Source: Anatilimnocola aggregata (lineage in GTDB: Bacteria > Planctomycetota > Planctomycetia > Pirellulales > Pirellulaceae). Taken from it: a DNA stretch of 64,000 nt. The DNA is taken from contig NZ_CP036274.1 of the NCBI RefSeq assembly GCF_007747655.1, forward strand, positions 7,192,001 through 7,256,000, given 5' to 3'. The position numbers and the translations under genes were made by a program. This document shows positions 25,075-34,544 of the stretch, in pieces; positions within the stretch are counted from its first letter, which is position 1; each line of letters begins with the position of its first letter. The notes below the pieces were generated by a model, which had not been told where the DNA came from, ran no database searches, and saw only the letters and a program-made list of their open reading frames with translations.

Positions 25075-28000
25075 ATGCAACGGAGCGAGGCGATTGTACG
25101 ATTGCTGGCCGAGCATCGCGGGGCACTCTTGAGTCGCCAGTTCGATCCTTCCACGTTGCTCGCTGCCCATCGTGAACTGCTGCCCGAGTTGGCCACGGCG
25201 ATCGAGGATTTGCTCTCAAACTCTTCCCTCTTGTCTGGAGCAGGTGAGACACAATCGTTTAGAGCTGCCGATCCTGCCGGCACGTTGAACTGGGACCGAA
25301 TCGATATCCACGAAGCGGCGACTGCCACCGCGGGCGCCAAGTTTGGTCCGTTCGAACTGGTGCGAGTACTGGGTGAGGGTGCCTTTGGTGTGGTGTGGCT
25401 CGCCCGCCAGCCCGAATTGGAACGAGACGTCGCGCTGAAGATCTTGCGCGCGCAGTTTGCATCGAGCCAGACGATTGAACGGTTTTGGCAAGAGGCGAAA
25501 GTCCTCGCACGCTTGAAACATCCGTACATTGTGCAGGTTCTGTCGGTGGGGACCGTGGGAAGTGAACACTACATTGCCATGGAGTTCGTCCCCGGCGGTG
25601 ACTTGCGAGGGCGATTGCAAGCAGCCGTGCCGAGCGCTGCCTGGTCGGCAGCCGTGCTACAGAAAGTGGCGTTGGCCGTCGAGCACGCGCATCAGGCCAA
25701 CGTGATTCACCGCGACTTGAAGCCAGCGAACATTCTGCTCAACGGCGAAGATGAACCGTTCGTCACCGATTTCGGACTGGCCAAGCGACTGGAAAATGGG
25801 CCGGAATTAACCGCCAGCGGCGATGTGCTCGGGACGATTGCCTACATGTCTCCCGAGCAGGCCAGCGGCCAAACCGCGAGTGTGAATGCCCAGAGCGATG
25901 TCTATTCGCTCGGTGCGACGCTCTATCACTTGCTCACAGGCCGGCGTCCATTTCCCCTCACCGAGAATGAACCGCTGCAACAGACGTTGGCCGATATCCG
26001 CGAGCGCGATCCGCAACCTTTGCGTCGGTTGAATGCCACGCTGCCCGTCGAACTCGAGACGATCTGCCTCAAGTCGCTGGAGAAAGACCCCACCAGGCGC
26101 TATGCCACGGCCGGTGCATTGGCGGCGGACCTGGGCCGATTCCTGGCCGGCGAACCGATCTTAGGTAAGGCGACTCGTTGGCCTGAGCGCCTCTGGCGGG
26201 CAGTTCGGCGCAGACCATTGTTTGTGGGTTCGCTGATTTCGGGCGCCGCGGTGCTCTTGATTCTCGTGAGTACCATTTGGAATCTGGCTGCCCGAGGCCA
26301 ACAACTGGGCCAAGACATTAAGACGAAAGAGGAATCTCTGCAAACTGCGCAGCAAGAATTACTGGCGACGACGACAAAGGTTTCGCAAGCCGAGCAAGTG
26401 GCCCAAGAGCGGAAAGCTGAATCGGAGCAAGTGCGAGCCGGCCAGCGGTGGACGAACTATCTGGCGGCGATCCAAGAGATTCACGCGGCCTGGGATGAAG
26501 GACAACTAGCGCGGATGCGAGAACTGCTGCAACAGCAAGTCCCTGCGGCAAGTGATTCAACGAATGAAGACTTGCGCGGGATCGAATGGTATTACTGGCA
26601 ATCGCGACTCGACAATCTCGGCTCGCATATTCCCACAACTGCGATTTGCGATGCGCTGGCGATTAGTCCAGATGGATTACTCGTGGCAGGTTGCGATGAG
26701 ACACATGTTCGCATTTGGAACATCGAATCAAAACAGAAGATCTTCGACCAGCCGATTGGCAGGCCGCGCAGCGCGGGAGTGCTGGATTCTTACACGCAGT
26801 TTCTCACTCCGCCGGCAGTTGCTTTCAGCCCCGATGGCAAATGGATCGCGGGGACTACCTTTCACTTAACGCGCGATAATCGGCGGCTGGGCTTTTTGCG
26901 CGTGTGGAATGTCGCCAGTGGCGACGAGCACTTTTCGGTTACCAACGATCGCCTCCTTGGTGGCCGCGCGGTCGCATTTTCGCCCGATAGTCAGTTTGTG
27001 CTCGCCGGGGGGCTCGATAGTTATTTTCGCTGTTGGAAGTTGGAGACGAAGCAAGAGGAATTGCCCGCAGCTGACGAGCGGTTTGCTCGTCGCAACTTAC
27101 AGCCTCGCCCGCCGCCGACTCCCGGCACGGCCACGGGTGGTGCCAAGGTGGTGCGCGACCTGCAGTTTTGCAGCGATGGCAAGACGTTGCTTTGCCGCAG
27201 CGACTGGACTGGCCCCGAGTTTATTCTGTGGAAGAACACCGATCACGAAGCGGCGATTGCGGAAGACTATCGTCAGTTGCAGCAAAAATTGCGCGGGCAT
27301 GTGGTGCAGGGGAAGACGTTGCTCGGGGAGTTTCGCGACAATCTGTTCGCCGCTCACTTGAACGAAGGTCGCAACATTGAGTTGCACTTGTATGAAGGAC
27401 CGAAGTTCGAAGGCCCAAGTAAGCGGCTGCTGGAAGGGCACGATGCCATGTGCCTACAGGCTGGAGAGAAATACTTCGCCGTGGGAAGTAACGATCAGTT
27501 GATCCGCGTGTGGGATCTGGCCTTTTTGGAACCAGTCCGCGAACTGCGCGGTCATACCGCAGTTCCCAGCTGCCTGGTGTTTGGCAAGCAAGACGGTATG
27601 CTCGCGAGTCGCGCCAGCGATGGGATTCGCGTATGGAATTTGCAAGCTGAATCGAACGTGTTTGTGGTCGACCGGAGTGCGCGGAGCGATACCGCCAGTT
27701 TTCTGCACCGTGGCAAGCGCGGCGGCGTAGAAGTAGAAACCAACGGCCATCAGCAGCTGAGCGTGAAGTTCCTGGATCATTTCCGTGAGAAAGTGACCAT
27801 TCACTTGCCGGAGCTGTTCGTGCTGCGAACCGTGCTCAGTGACGACGACTCACTGCTTGCCGTGGTAGTGAGGCGATTGCCTGGCAGTCCGCTCAAGCCG
27901 ACCAAGCCGGAACCGAAGACGCTGTTATTCCGCTTGCCCGACGGCGAACAGGTGGCGGAACTCCCACCAGCAACTCTCTCCCCGATTCAGTTAGCGTTCA

Positions 28001-28500
28001 GTCCGACGAGCGAGTATCTGGCCATCGGCAGGCGCATCTGGAAAACTGATACTATGACCGAGGTCGGCGCACTTCCCGAACAGGCTCCTAACCGGCAGGC
28101 CTGCTTCAGCCCGTCTGGGCGATATCTCGCGCTCAGCGATGCGACGCGTACGGAGATCTATGACGTGCTCACCAACACGCAAGTCTGCGCCATTCCTCGG
28201 GGCGGAAGTGCGTTCTCGTTCAGTCGCGACGAACAGCAGCTGTATCTGGCGAGCCCCGCGATTTCGGCATGGGAGATTGCTTCTGGCCAGGAGATTGAAG
28301 GGGCCTTCGGCAAGCAGCCGTATGAGATTGTCGAGTTGGCTGCGGATGGTCGCCGAGTCTATGCAAGGCGCGGCAAGTACTACGATGTGTTTAGCGTCGA
28401 AGGTTCGCGTTTGCTGTTTAGTACTGAATGCAAAGTGGGCTTCACCACTGCGCATCTCGAAAAGCTGTTCACGGACTACATCGGGCGGCTGGCGAAGTAG
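25075..28500 (+). CDS. Membrane-anchored Ser/Thr protein kinase with WD40 repeats
   Basis: 1141 residues from the ATG at 25075, which follows GAGGAA at 8 nt; an upstream ATG at 25048 has no ribosome site. The PknB-like kinase domain (about 90-360) is intact: GEGAFGVVW loop, VALKIL lysine (about K122), HRDLKPANILL catalytic loop, DFGLAKRL and GTIAYMSPEQASG. A single membrane segment (LISGAAVLLILVSTIWNLA, about 385-405) leads into a coiled coil (about 410-460). A large WD40-like propeller region fills the C-terminal ~650 residues. This layout (cytoplasmic kinase, helix, propeller sensor) is common in planctomycetes. The signal and targets are unknown. Confidence 0.92.
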   Translation: MQRSEAIVRLLAEHRGALLSRQFDPSTLLAAHRELLPELATAIEDLLSNSSLLSGAGETQSFRAADPAGTLNWDRIDIHEAATATAGAKFGPFELVRVLGEGAFGVVWLARQPELERDVALKILRAQFASSQTIERFWQEAKVLARLKHPYIVQVLSVGTVGSEHYIAMEFVPGGDLRGRLQAAVPSAAWSAAVLQKVALAVEHAHQANVIHRDLKPANILLNGEDEPFVTDFGLAKRLENGPELTASGDVLGTIAYMSPEQASGQTASVNAQSDVYSLGATLYHLLTGRRPFPLTENEPLQQTLADIRERDPQPLRRLNATLPVELETICLKSLEKDPTRRYATAGALAADLGRFLAGEPILGKATRWPERLWRAVRRRPLFVGSLISGAAVLLILVSTIWNLAARGQQLGQDIKTKEESLQTAQQELLATTTKVSQAEQVAQERKAESEQVRAGQRWTNYLAAIQEIHAAWDEGQLARMRELLQQQVPAASDSTNEDLRGIEWYYWQSRLDNLGSHIPTTAICDALAISPDGLLVAGCDETHVRIWNIESKQKIFDQPIGRPRSAGVLDSYTQFLTPPAVAFSPDGKWIAGTTFHLTRDNRRLGFLRVWNVASGDEHFSVTNDRLLGGRAVAFSPDSQFVLAGGLDSYFRCWKLETKQEELPAADERFARRNLQPRPPPTPGTATGGAKVVRDLQFCSDGKTLLCRSDWTGPEFILWKNTDHEAAIAEDYRQLQQKLRGHVVQGKTLLGEFRDNLFAAHLNEGRNIELHLYEGPKFEGPSKRLLEGHDAMCLQAGEKYFAVGSNDQLIRVWDLAFLEPVRELRGHTAVPSCLVFGKQDGMLASRASDGIRVWNLQAESNVFVVDRSARSDTASFLHRGKRGGVEVETNGHQQLSVKFLDHFREKVTIHLPELFVLRTVLSDDDSLLAVVVRRLPGSPLKPTKPEPKTLLFRLPDGEQVAELPPATLSPIQLAFSPTSEYLAIGRRIWKTDTMTEVGALPEQAPNRQACFSPSGRYLALSDATRTEIYDVLTNTQVCAIPRGGSAFSFSRDEQQLYLASPAISAWEIASGQEIEGAFGKQPYEIVELAADGRRVYARRGKYYDVFSVEGSRLLFSTECKVGFTTAHLEKLFTDYIGRLAK

Positions 28501-28521
28501 ACGCAGTATGCTGGCATAAAC

Positions 28522-28558
28522 AAAAAAGGCCTGACTCGCCACGAGTGCGAGTCAGGCC
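28522..28558 (-). terminator. Strong rho-independent terminator between convergent genes
   Basis: GGCCTGACTCGC (28528-28539) and GCGAGTCAGGCC (28547-28558) form a perfect 12-bp stem with a 7-nt loop. On the minus strand it is followed by TTTTTTG, so it mainly ends the pseudopilin transcript. It may also stop the kinase transcript from the other side. Confidence 0.85.
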
Positions 28559-28623
28559 TGTCGTTTCAATCTGTCAATTCCGGTGCGTTCCGTCAGTCCG
28601 GCCTGTTCCAGGGCCGAGCTAAC

Positions 28624-29073
28624 TTACTCGGTGACCAGATCAGCGTGATCGATCCACACGTTGCCGCTGCCGAGGTGATACAACCAGCCGCCGCCACCCG
28701 TGGTGCAATCCGAAGCTTGGGCTGGATTGTTGGTGATGACCTTGATGGCCTGGCTATTGGTAATTGGGTTCGCAGGCAGGTCACGCAGGTAAGGACCATA
28801 AGGGAAATTGATGCCCGTACCAGCGGTGCCAGCAGCGTTGGTCGATTGAGTCAGTTCAATCAGGGTAGCACTTGGCTTCACGCCACCGTGGTGCGTCTTG
28901 TAGAGTTCGACCTGACCACGCAAGGTGCTCAGATTGAACTTCGCGGTGCCGACCTTGGCATCCATCGAGGAATCGGTGAATTGCGGGATGATGGTCGCGG
29001 CCAAGATGGCCATGATTACGACCACGATCAAGATCTCAACCAGGGTGAACGCTGAACGAAGTTTGCTTTTCAT
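28624..29073 (-). CDS. Type II secretion/type IV pilin-like pseudopilin (GspG-like)
   Basis: 149 residues. The N-terminus KSKLRSAFTLVEILIVVVIM is a class III signal: a short basic leader, then FTLVE with the conserved Glu at +5, then a hydrophobic helix. The prepilin peptidase should cut before the Phe. The downstream part (VGTAKFNLSTLRGQVELYKTHHGG) resembles GspG major pseudopilins, with a variable C-terminal domain of about 90 residues. It is a single gene with its own terminator, not in a secretion operon. Confidence 0.88.
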   Translation of the reverse strand: MKSKLRSAFTLVEILIVVVIMAILAATIIPQFTDSSMDAKVGTAKFNLSTLRGQVELYKTHHGGVKPSATLIELTQSTNAAGTAGTGINFPYGPYLRDLPANPITNSQAIKVITNNPAQASDCTTGGGGWLYHLGSGNVWIDHADLVTE

Positions 29074-29548
29074 GTCAATCTCGCGAAGGGAATAACGTGT
29101 TGAACGGAAACCGGGAATTGTGCTGCGGCCAAGTTCAAGTCATCAGCACGCAAGTTCCTCAGCAGGAGAGGGATGGTGCAACGTCATGGAGGGTTGGCAA
29201 GTCCGAAGCATCTGCGAACCGCGGTGTGTCGCGAAATGCTTCTCTGATTAATTAGGTTGCGGGGGGCATCGCGTCAAAGAAAATGGGTAACATTCCTCGG
29301 TTCCGTTAGAAAACGCTTGGTTGCAGCGATGGCGACGATTGGGCAGACGCACCCGGCTGCTGCGATCGTATAAAAAAGAGTTGCCGGAGCAGGCGGGTAA
29401 AGCAATCGAAACGTTCGATCGCCGTGGACGCCAAGCAATATCCGTTCGAATCTGTGCACCCGCAGGAAATGAGACGAAGCGGACTGGCAAATGAACTTTG
29501 GTGAGTTCAGTCGCGGGCGAACAGACACATGTGGCAGTGCTCGCAGAA
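29074..29548. other. Intergenic region, 475 bp
   Basis: Lies between the FHA-EAL gene and the pseudopilin gene, both on the minus strand. It should hold the pseudopilin promoter. The open frames crossing it overlap the EAL gene in other frames and lack protein-like features. No gene or clear hairpin seen. Confidence 0.5.
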
Positions 29549-30718
29549 TTAGAACAGCGGGCGCAAGCGGCCGATTTGCGGTGTCGGCAATTCGGGGGCG
29601 GGTAGCGGCTTGCCATAGTAATAGCCTTGGCCAAGCTCGAAGCCCATCTCGCAACAGCAGCGGTGCTCGGCTTCGGACTCCACCCCTTCGGCCAGCGAGA
29701 GGCTGCCGAGTTCACGAACCATCTGCACCAACTTCGCCACCATTTGTTGATGACGCGGCGGTGATAGGTGAATATCGCGAATCAGCTGCATGTCGAACTT
29801 GACGACATCCGGGCTGACTTCGGTTAGTTCGACGAGACGTGACTGCCCAACACCGAAATCGTCGTATGCGAGTTTGATGCCCAGATCGTGCAGCCGGCGT
29901 TTGAGCTCTTTCATCGAAGCCAGGTCGGTGGCCGAAGCTTCGTGAACTTCGAGCGTGATGGCCTGCTTCGGAAACGTTTCGACCAGGGAAGCAAGCGAGT
30001 CGTACAGGCCCGTGGTGACGATTTCGGCCGGGTGTGTATTCAAGTAGAGACTAAGTGAAGTATCTTCCTGCGGCGCGCATTCGAGGCCAGCCACCCGCAA
30101 CATGGTGCTGAGTTCCGCTTCTAAATCGAGTTGCGAAGCAGCGAGAAACATGTCGCGCGGAGTCTTTAGACCGAACAGGTTGCTGCGGCCGAGAACCTCG
30201 TAGCCCGTCACTTTTCCCGAGCGAATATCGAGAATTGGCTGGAAGTGGGGCACCACGGCGCGGTCGGTCATTAGCTTATCGAACTGAATCAGCGACAAAG
30301 CGCGTTCCGAAGCGCCCGAAGGGTCGCAAAGCGTCGAGCTGGTGCCGACGGGTACTTTCATGCCAACGCGAAAGGGGACATCGGCGAATTGAATCAGGTC
30401 GCCATCGTTGAGCAGAACCTTATCGTGAACTTGCTTGCCGTTGACGAACGTGCCGTTGGTGCTGCCAGCATCGCGAATATGCAAGTAGCCTTCTTCGAAA
30501 ATGATCTCCGCGTGTACGCCCGACACGGTGGCATACGACAACGACAACGGCAGCCCATGTCGCCGGCCAATCTGGAACGGGAACGAGGTGACGTCGATGC
30601 TCTCGACCTTGCCCATGACGCTTAGGCGTCCGGTCAAGAACCAAGTCACCTTCATGCTGTTGGGGATGGCGGGAGATTTAATCATTACTGGCCACTTAGG
30701 GTCACGAAGCAACTGCAC
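29549..30718 (-). CDS. FHA-EAL protein, predicted cyclic di-GMP phosphodiesterase
   Basis: Up to 389 residues. An FHA domain (about 45-120; FQIGRRHG, SGVHAEI, STNGTFVNG) recognises phosphothreonine. An EAL domain follows (about 140-385). The catalytic set appears complete: Glu in EVLGR (EVL replaces the usual EAL), Asn in LYLNTHP, Glu in LEVHEA, YDDFG, Lys in VKFD, AEGVE and GQGYYYG. It should cleave cyclic di-GMP under control of a Ser/Thr kinase. No membrane segment is seen, so it is cytoplasmic. The start is uncertain: GTG 30718 has GGAGG 15 nt upstream; ATGs at 30685 and 30655 have weaker sites. A Ser/Thr kinase is encoded about 1 kb away. Confidence 0.87.
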   Translation of the reverse strand: MQLLRDPKWPVMIKSPAIPNSMKVTWFLTGRLSVMGKVESIDVTSFPFQIGRRHGLPLSLSYATVSGVHAEIIFEEGYLHIRDAGSTNGTFVNGKQVHDKVLLNDGDLIQFADVPFRVGMKVPVGTSSTLCDPSGASERALSLIQFDKLMTDRAVVPHFQPILDIRSGKVTGYEVLGRSNLFGLKTPRDMFLAASQLDLEAELSTMLRVAGLECAPQEDTSLSLYLNTHPAEIVTTGLYDSLASLVETFPKQAITLEVHEASATDLASMKELKRRLHDLGIKLAYDDFGVGQSRLVELTEVSPDVVKFDMQLIRDIHLSPPRHQQMVAKLVQMVRELGSLSLAEGVESEAEHRCCCEMGFELGQGYYYGKPLPAPELPTPQIGRLRPLF

Positions 30719-31209
30719 GACTGCTTGCGGAACCCTCCTTAAAATCCAATCACTGAAACTGACGCGGAGATAGCAGAGATCCCCGTTGAGCGAAGCCTAG
30801 CTCATGCTACCGCTGCAGGCGTTGTTTGCTGCGTGAAGCCCAGCCCCTGAACGAAGTAGGGCCCTTGCTGATGACAAGACTTGTCTAAGCCGAGTAGGCG
30901 GACAATTGCGAACAGCCTGTTTGATCGTCAGGGGAGTGCTAGCTGGCCTGCTTTACCTGACAAAACAACTTTGCATATACCCCCCATCTCAAGCCAGTTG
31001 CCCAGACTGACGATGAATTCCTACGACCGACCGCTGTGCGGGCACGTTCCACGTTGGCATTGCGCAGTTTCCGGCGAGGTCGACCCCCCAACATGACAGT
31101 ATGTGCGGGTTATGCCGGTTAAGAGTGAGTTGCGACCATGGCGAGCGTTTCGCCAGACCAGATACAGCGTTTATTCAGTGAGCTACCAGTGAGTCAAGGA
31201 GATCGGAAC
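30719..31209. other. Intergenic region upstream of the YTV gene, about 490 bp
   Basis: A divergent promoter region between the FHA-EAL and YTV genes. Short open frames here have no protein-like character. AAGGAG at about 31197-31202 is the ribosome site for the YTV gene. I see no known RNA motif. Confidence 0.5.
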
Positions 31210-32976
31210 ATGAAAGCCCTTTTGGGTCTGCCGATGATAGCGGTTCTGCTGACCGTCATCTCGGTGAACACCAGCTCTGCCGCCTGCTGCGGCGCAGTCA
31301 GCTACAGAAATGTGGGCTGCTGCGACCCAGTCGGTTATGAGCCCTGCAAACAGCAGTGCCACACGGTGATGAAAACCGTGAAAGAGACTGTGTACGAACA
31401 ACAGCAGTACACCTGCTACAAGAACGTGTACGACACGGTCTACGACGAAAAAACCATTAATTGCGTGAAGCACGTCCAAGAGACGCACTATCGCAATTGC
31501 GAGTACACGGTTTGCAAGCCTGTGTACACCACGCACTACAAGACCTGCTGCTATACCGTTTGCAAGCCCGTGTATCAAACACACCAGAAGACGGTGTGCT
31601 ACACGGTCTGCAAGCCGGTGTACGAAACCAAGTATCGCCAGGTCTGCTACACGGTGTGCAAGCCAGTGTACACGACTCACCAGAAGGAGATCTGCTACAC
31701 GGTGTGCAAGCCGGTGTACACGACTCACCAGAAGGAAGTCTGCTACACGGTCTGCAAGCCAGTGTACGAAACCCGCACGAAGGAACTTTGCTACACGGTC
31801 TGCAAGCCAGTGTACGAAACTCGCACCAAAGAGTATTGCTACACGGTGTGCAAGCCAGTGTACACGACTCACCAGAAGCAAATTTGCTACACGGTGTGCA
31901 AGCCCGTGTACGAGACCAAGACTCGCACTTACTGTGTCAACGTGTGCAAGCCAGTTTATGAAACTTGCCACCGCGAATGCTGCGAAGTGATTTGCAAGCC
32001 AGTTCACTACACCAAGGTGGTGAAGGTTTGCTCGGGTCACTGGGATACTCAAGTTACTGAATGCCCCGGCCCGGTCATGACCAAGTGCGTTCAAGAGCCA
32101 GGCTGCTGGACTTGGGATCCTTGCTGCTGCCGCTGCGTTTATTGCCCCGGCGAATGCAAGACGGTTCAAGTTCAATGCCCGCCTCGTAAGATCTGCACCA
32201 AGGTTTGGGTGCCTGAAGTGAGCGAGAAGACGATCAACTGCGTTCGTTACGAGAAGGAAGTCGTCAAGAAGATGATTCCTTACACGACCTGCCGTTACGT
32301 CAACGAGCAACAGACCAAGACCTGCTCGTACCAGGTCTGCACGATGGTGCCAGAGCAGAAGGTCAAGACCTGCACTTACACCGCTTGCTGCATGGTTCCT
32401 GAAGTCGTCCGCAAGACCTGCACTTACCAGGTTTGCACGATGGTGCCCGAAAAACGGACCAAGGTTCTCACCTACCAGGTTTGCACGATGGTTCCTGAAA
32501 CCCGCACCAAGACCATTAGCTACACCTGCTGCAACATGGTTCGCGAAAACAAGGTCAAGGTCGTCAACTACACTTGCTGCCAAATGGTTCGCGAGCAGAA
32601 GACGAAGACCATCGCCTATCAGTGCTGCCACATGGTTCAAGAACAACGGAGCAAGATCGTCACCTATCGCACCTGCCAGATGGTTTCGGAACAGCACACC
32701 AAGCAAGTTCCTTACACTGTCTGCAACATGGTCGAACAGAAGTGCGTGAAGCAAGTTCCTTACTGCGTCTGCAAGCCAGTTCACTACACCCAAACGGTGA
32801 AAGTGCCTCGCTGCGTCTGCCGTCAGGTTCCCTACACCGTGACCCGTTGCGTGCCAAAGTGCGTTTGCAAGCAAGTGCCGGTGCAGGTCTGCTGCCCGAC
32901 TCCTTGCTGCGATCCTTGCTGCGTCAAGACTCGCCGCTGCCGCTCTTGCGTCAGCTGCGACACCTGCGGCTCGTAA
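31210..32976 (+). CDS. Exported cysteine-rich YTV-repeat protein
   Basis: 588 residues from the ATG at 31210, placed 8 nt after AAGGAG and opening with a signal peptide (MKALLGLPMIAVLLTVISVN, cut near SSA). Two blocks of 16-residue repeats follow. About eleven copies of the type CYTVCKPVYxTxxKE fill roughly 80-260. About ten copies of the type CTYQVCTMVPExxxKT fill roughly 355-520. A central Cys/Trp-rich linker separates them, and the C-terminus is CCxPCC-rich. This is the YTV domain first described in Rhodopirellula baltica; the proteins are thought to sit in the planctomycete cell envelope, cross-linked by disulphides. Cys is almost always TGC, suggesting strong codon selection and high expression. 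Function inferred from family. Confidence 0.88.
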   Translation: MKALLGLPMIAVLLTVISVNTSSAACCGAVSYRNVGCCDPVGYEPCKQQCHTVMKTVKETVYEQQQYTCYKNVYDTVYDEKTINCVKHVQETHYRNCEYTVCKPVYTTHYKTCCYTVCKPVYQTHQKTVCYTVCKPVYETKYRQVCYTVCKPVYTTHQKEICYTVCKPVYTTHQKEVCYTVCKPVYETRTKELCYTVCKPVYETRTKEYCYTVCKPVYTTHQKQICYTVCKPVYETKTRTYCVNVCKPVYETCHRECCEVICKPVHYTKVVKVCSGHWDTQVTECPGPVMTKCVQEPGCWTWDPCCCRCVYCPGECKTVQVQCPPRKICTKVWVPEVSEKTINCVRYEKEVVKKMIPYTTCRYVNEQQTKTCSYQVCTMVPEQKVKTCTYTACCMVPEVVRKTCTYQVCTMVPEKRTKVLTYQVCTMVPETRTKTISYTCCNMVRENKVKVVNYTCCQMVREQKTKTIAYQCCHMVQEQRSKIVTYRTCQMVSEQHTKQVPYTVCNMVEQKCVKQVPYCVCKPVHYTQTVKVPRCVCRQVPYTVTRCVPKCVCKQVPVQVCCPTPCCDPCCVKTRRCRSCVSCDTCGS

Positions 32977-33017
32977 CTTGCTGATTTGACGATTGTGGTT
33001 CTGGTCGAATAAACGCT

Positions 33018-33053
33018 GCGGCGGTCCGGTCAAGTTGATCGGGCCGCCGCTTT
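33018..33053 (+). terminator. Rho-independent terminator after the YTV gene
   Basis: GCGGCGGTCCG (33018-33028) pairs with CGGGCCGCCGC (33040-33050) over 11 bp with one G-T pair, followed by TTTC. It begins 41 bp after the stop codon. Confidence 0.75.
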
Positions 33054-33141
33054 CATTTCTTGCTGGTCAATTGCATTCTGAATCGTGGGGAGATACCTTC
33101 GGGCCTGATTCGATCGCTTTCAAATTGCCCGGAGCGTTTTC

Positions 33142-34476
33142 ATGTTTGCCCCCTCTTCACCCGGCCGACTCCTCAGCTTGGCCCTGCTCTGCACTGCCTG
33201 GACTCCACTCTTAACCGCGCAAGACTTCCCCGCGTTTACCGATCTGAAGCCGCAGACTGAACTCCCCAATCCACTGGTGGCGATGTCGGGCCAGAAGATC
33301 ACAACCAAGGAAGCGTGGGAGAAAAGCCGCCGGCCAGAATTAAAGCAACTGTTTCAGCACTATATGTACGGCAAACTCCCCGCTGTGCCAGAAGCACTCG
33401 ATGTGAAAGAGTTATGCTTGAATCGTAATTTCCTCGGCGGGAAAGCGACCCTCCGCGAATTGGCCGTTCGTTTCACATTGCCGCGATCTTCGAGCACCGC
33501 TGACATGGCCTGGTCGAAGCACACCATCTACGTATTGCTCGTCACTCCCAACGAACGACTCTCGCCGGCGCCGGTGTTTATTGGCATGAACTTCTGCGGC
33601 AATCATGCCGTGGTCGAGAGCGAGCAAATCCAAATTCCCGAAACCTGGGTGTATAACCGCTGCGAGGGAACTGAAAAGGATCACGCGACGGCGAAAGGGC
33701 GAGGAACTCAAGCCGATGTCTGGAACGTCGACCTCATCATTGACCGGGGCTATTCTCTCGCCAGCTTTTATAGTGGTGATATCGATCCCGATACCGCGGA
33801 CTTCGCTGACGGCTTGAATGGCGAATTGAAGCCAGACCTGAAATTCGCAGGCGACGACGCTGGCACCATCGCCTGTTGGTCGTGGGGCTATCATCGCGTG
33901 ATCGATGCCCTGACGAAGCACGCCAAAGAAGTTGCCAAAGGAAACAGCCGACTCGATTTGAAGAAGATCGCCGTGGTCGGCCATTCGCGCAACGGCAAGA
34001 CGGCGCTCTTGGCCGCAGCTATGGACGACCGGATTGCTCTGGCCATTCCCAGCCAGGCGGGCTGCGGCGGCACAGCCCCCAGTCGCGGCACGGTTGGCGA
34101 ATCGGTCAAGCGAATCAATACTTCGTTCCCGCACTGGTTCTGCGACGAGTTCACCAACTTCAACGACGAACCGGCTCGCTTGCCCTTCGATCAAAACTGC
34201 CTGGCAGCCATCTGTGCTCCCCGCCCGGTCCTCTTCGCCAATGCCCAGGAAGATACCTGGGCCAATCCCGATGGCCAACTCGAAGTGCTCAAAGCAGCGG
34301 CACCTGCCTACGCACTTTATGGGAAGCGCGGAATCGATTCCGACGCCAAAGCCGAGATGGGCAAACTCATCGGGCACGAACTTGGCTACTTCATTCGTCC
34401 CGGCAAACACTCGATGAGCCGTGTCGACTGGCAAGCCTATCTCGACTTCGCCGACAAGCACTTTTCGGCCAACTAA
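33142..34476 (+). CDS. CE15-like carbohydrate esterase (glucuronoyl-esterase family)
   Basis: 444 residues with a signal peptide (about 1-27). An alpha/beta-hydrolase domain carries the nucleophile Ser282 in GHSRNGK, matching the CE15 GCSRxGK motif, and a late catalytic His423 in PGKHSMSRVDW. CE15 enzymes cut ester links between glucuronic acid on xylan and lignin alcohols; many bacterial members have broader or unknown substrates. Length and order fit the family. ATG 33142 has GGAG 7 nt upstream. The catalytic acid was not assigned with confidence. Confidence 0.82.
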   Translation: MFAPSSPGRLLSLALLCTAWTPLLTAQDFPAFTDLKPQTELPNPLVAMSGQKITTKEAWEKSRRPELKQLFQHYMYGKLPAVPEALDVKELCLNRNFLGGKATLRELAVRFTLPRSSSTADMAWSKHTIYVLLVTPNERLSPAPVFIGMNFCGNHAVVESEQIQIPETWVYNRCEGTEKDHATAKGRGTQADVWNVDLIIDRGYSLASFYSGDIDPDTADFADGLNGELKPDLKFAGDDAGTIACWSWGYHRVIDALTKHAKEVAKGNSRLDLKKIAVVGHSRNGKTALLAAAMDDRIALAIPSQAGCGGTAPSRGTVGESVKRINTSFPHWFCDEFTNFNDEPARLPFDQNCLAAICAPRPVLFANAQEDTWANPDGQLEVLKAAAPAYALYGKRGIDSDAKAEMGKLIGHELGYFIRPGKHSMSRVDWQAYLDFADKHFSAN

Positions 34477-34544
34477 TTTGACCCGCAGCCCCCCGGATGC
34501 CTAAACTGCAGCATCCCCGGGGGCTCCGCGGAATCTATCCTCCC

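Noticed and set aside
30881-31096. Small plus-strand open frame of 71 aa
   Set aside because: No ribosome site and no recognisable features; probably promoter DNA of the YTV gene.
31183-33033. Long minus-strand open frame (about 616 aa) antisense to the YTV gene
   Set aside because: It mirrors the strongly biased codons of the repeat gene and has repetitive His/Ala/Asn/Leu text with no protein features. The plus-strand gene has signal peptide, ribosome site and family match.
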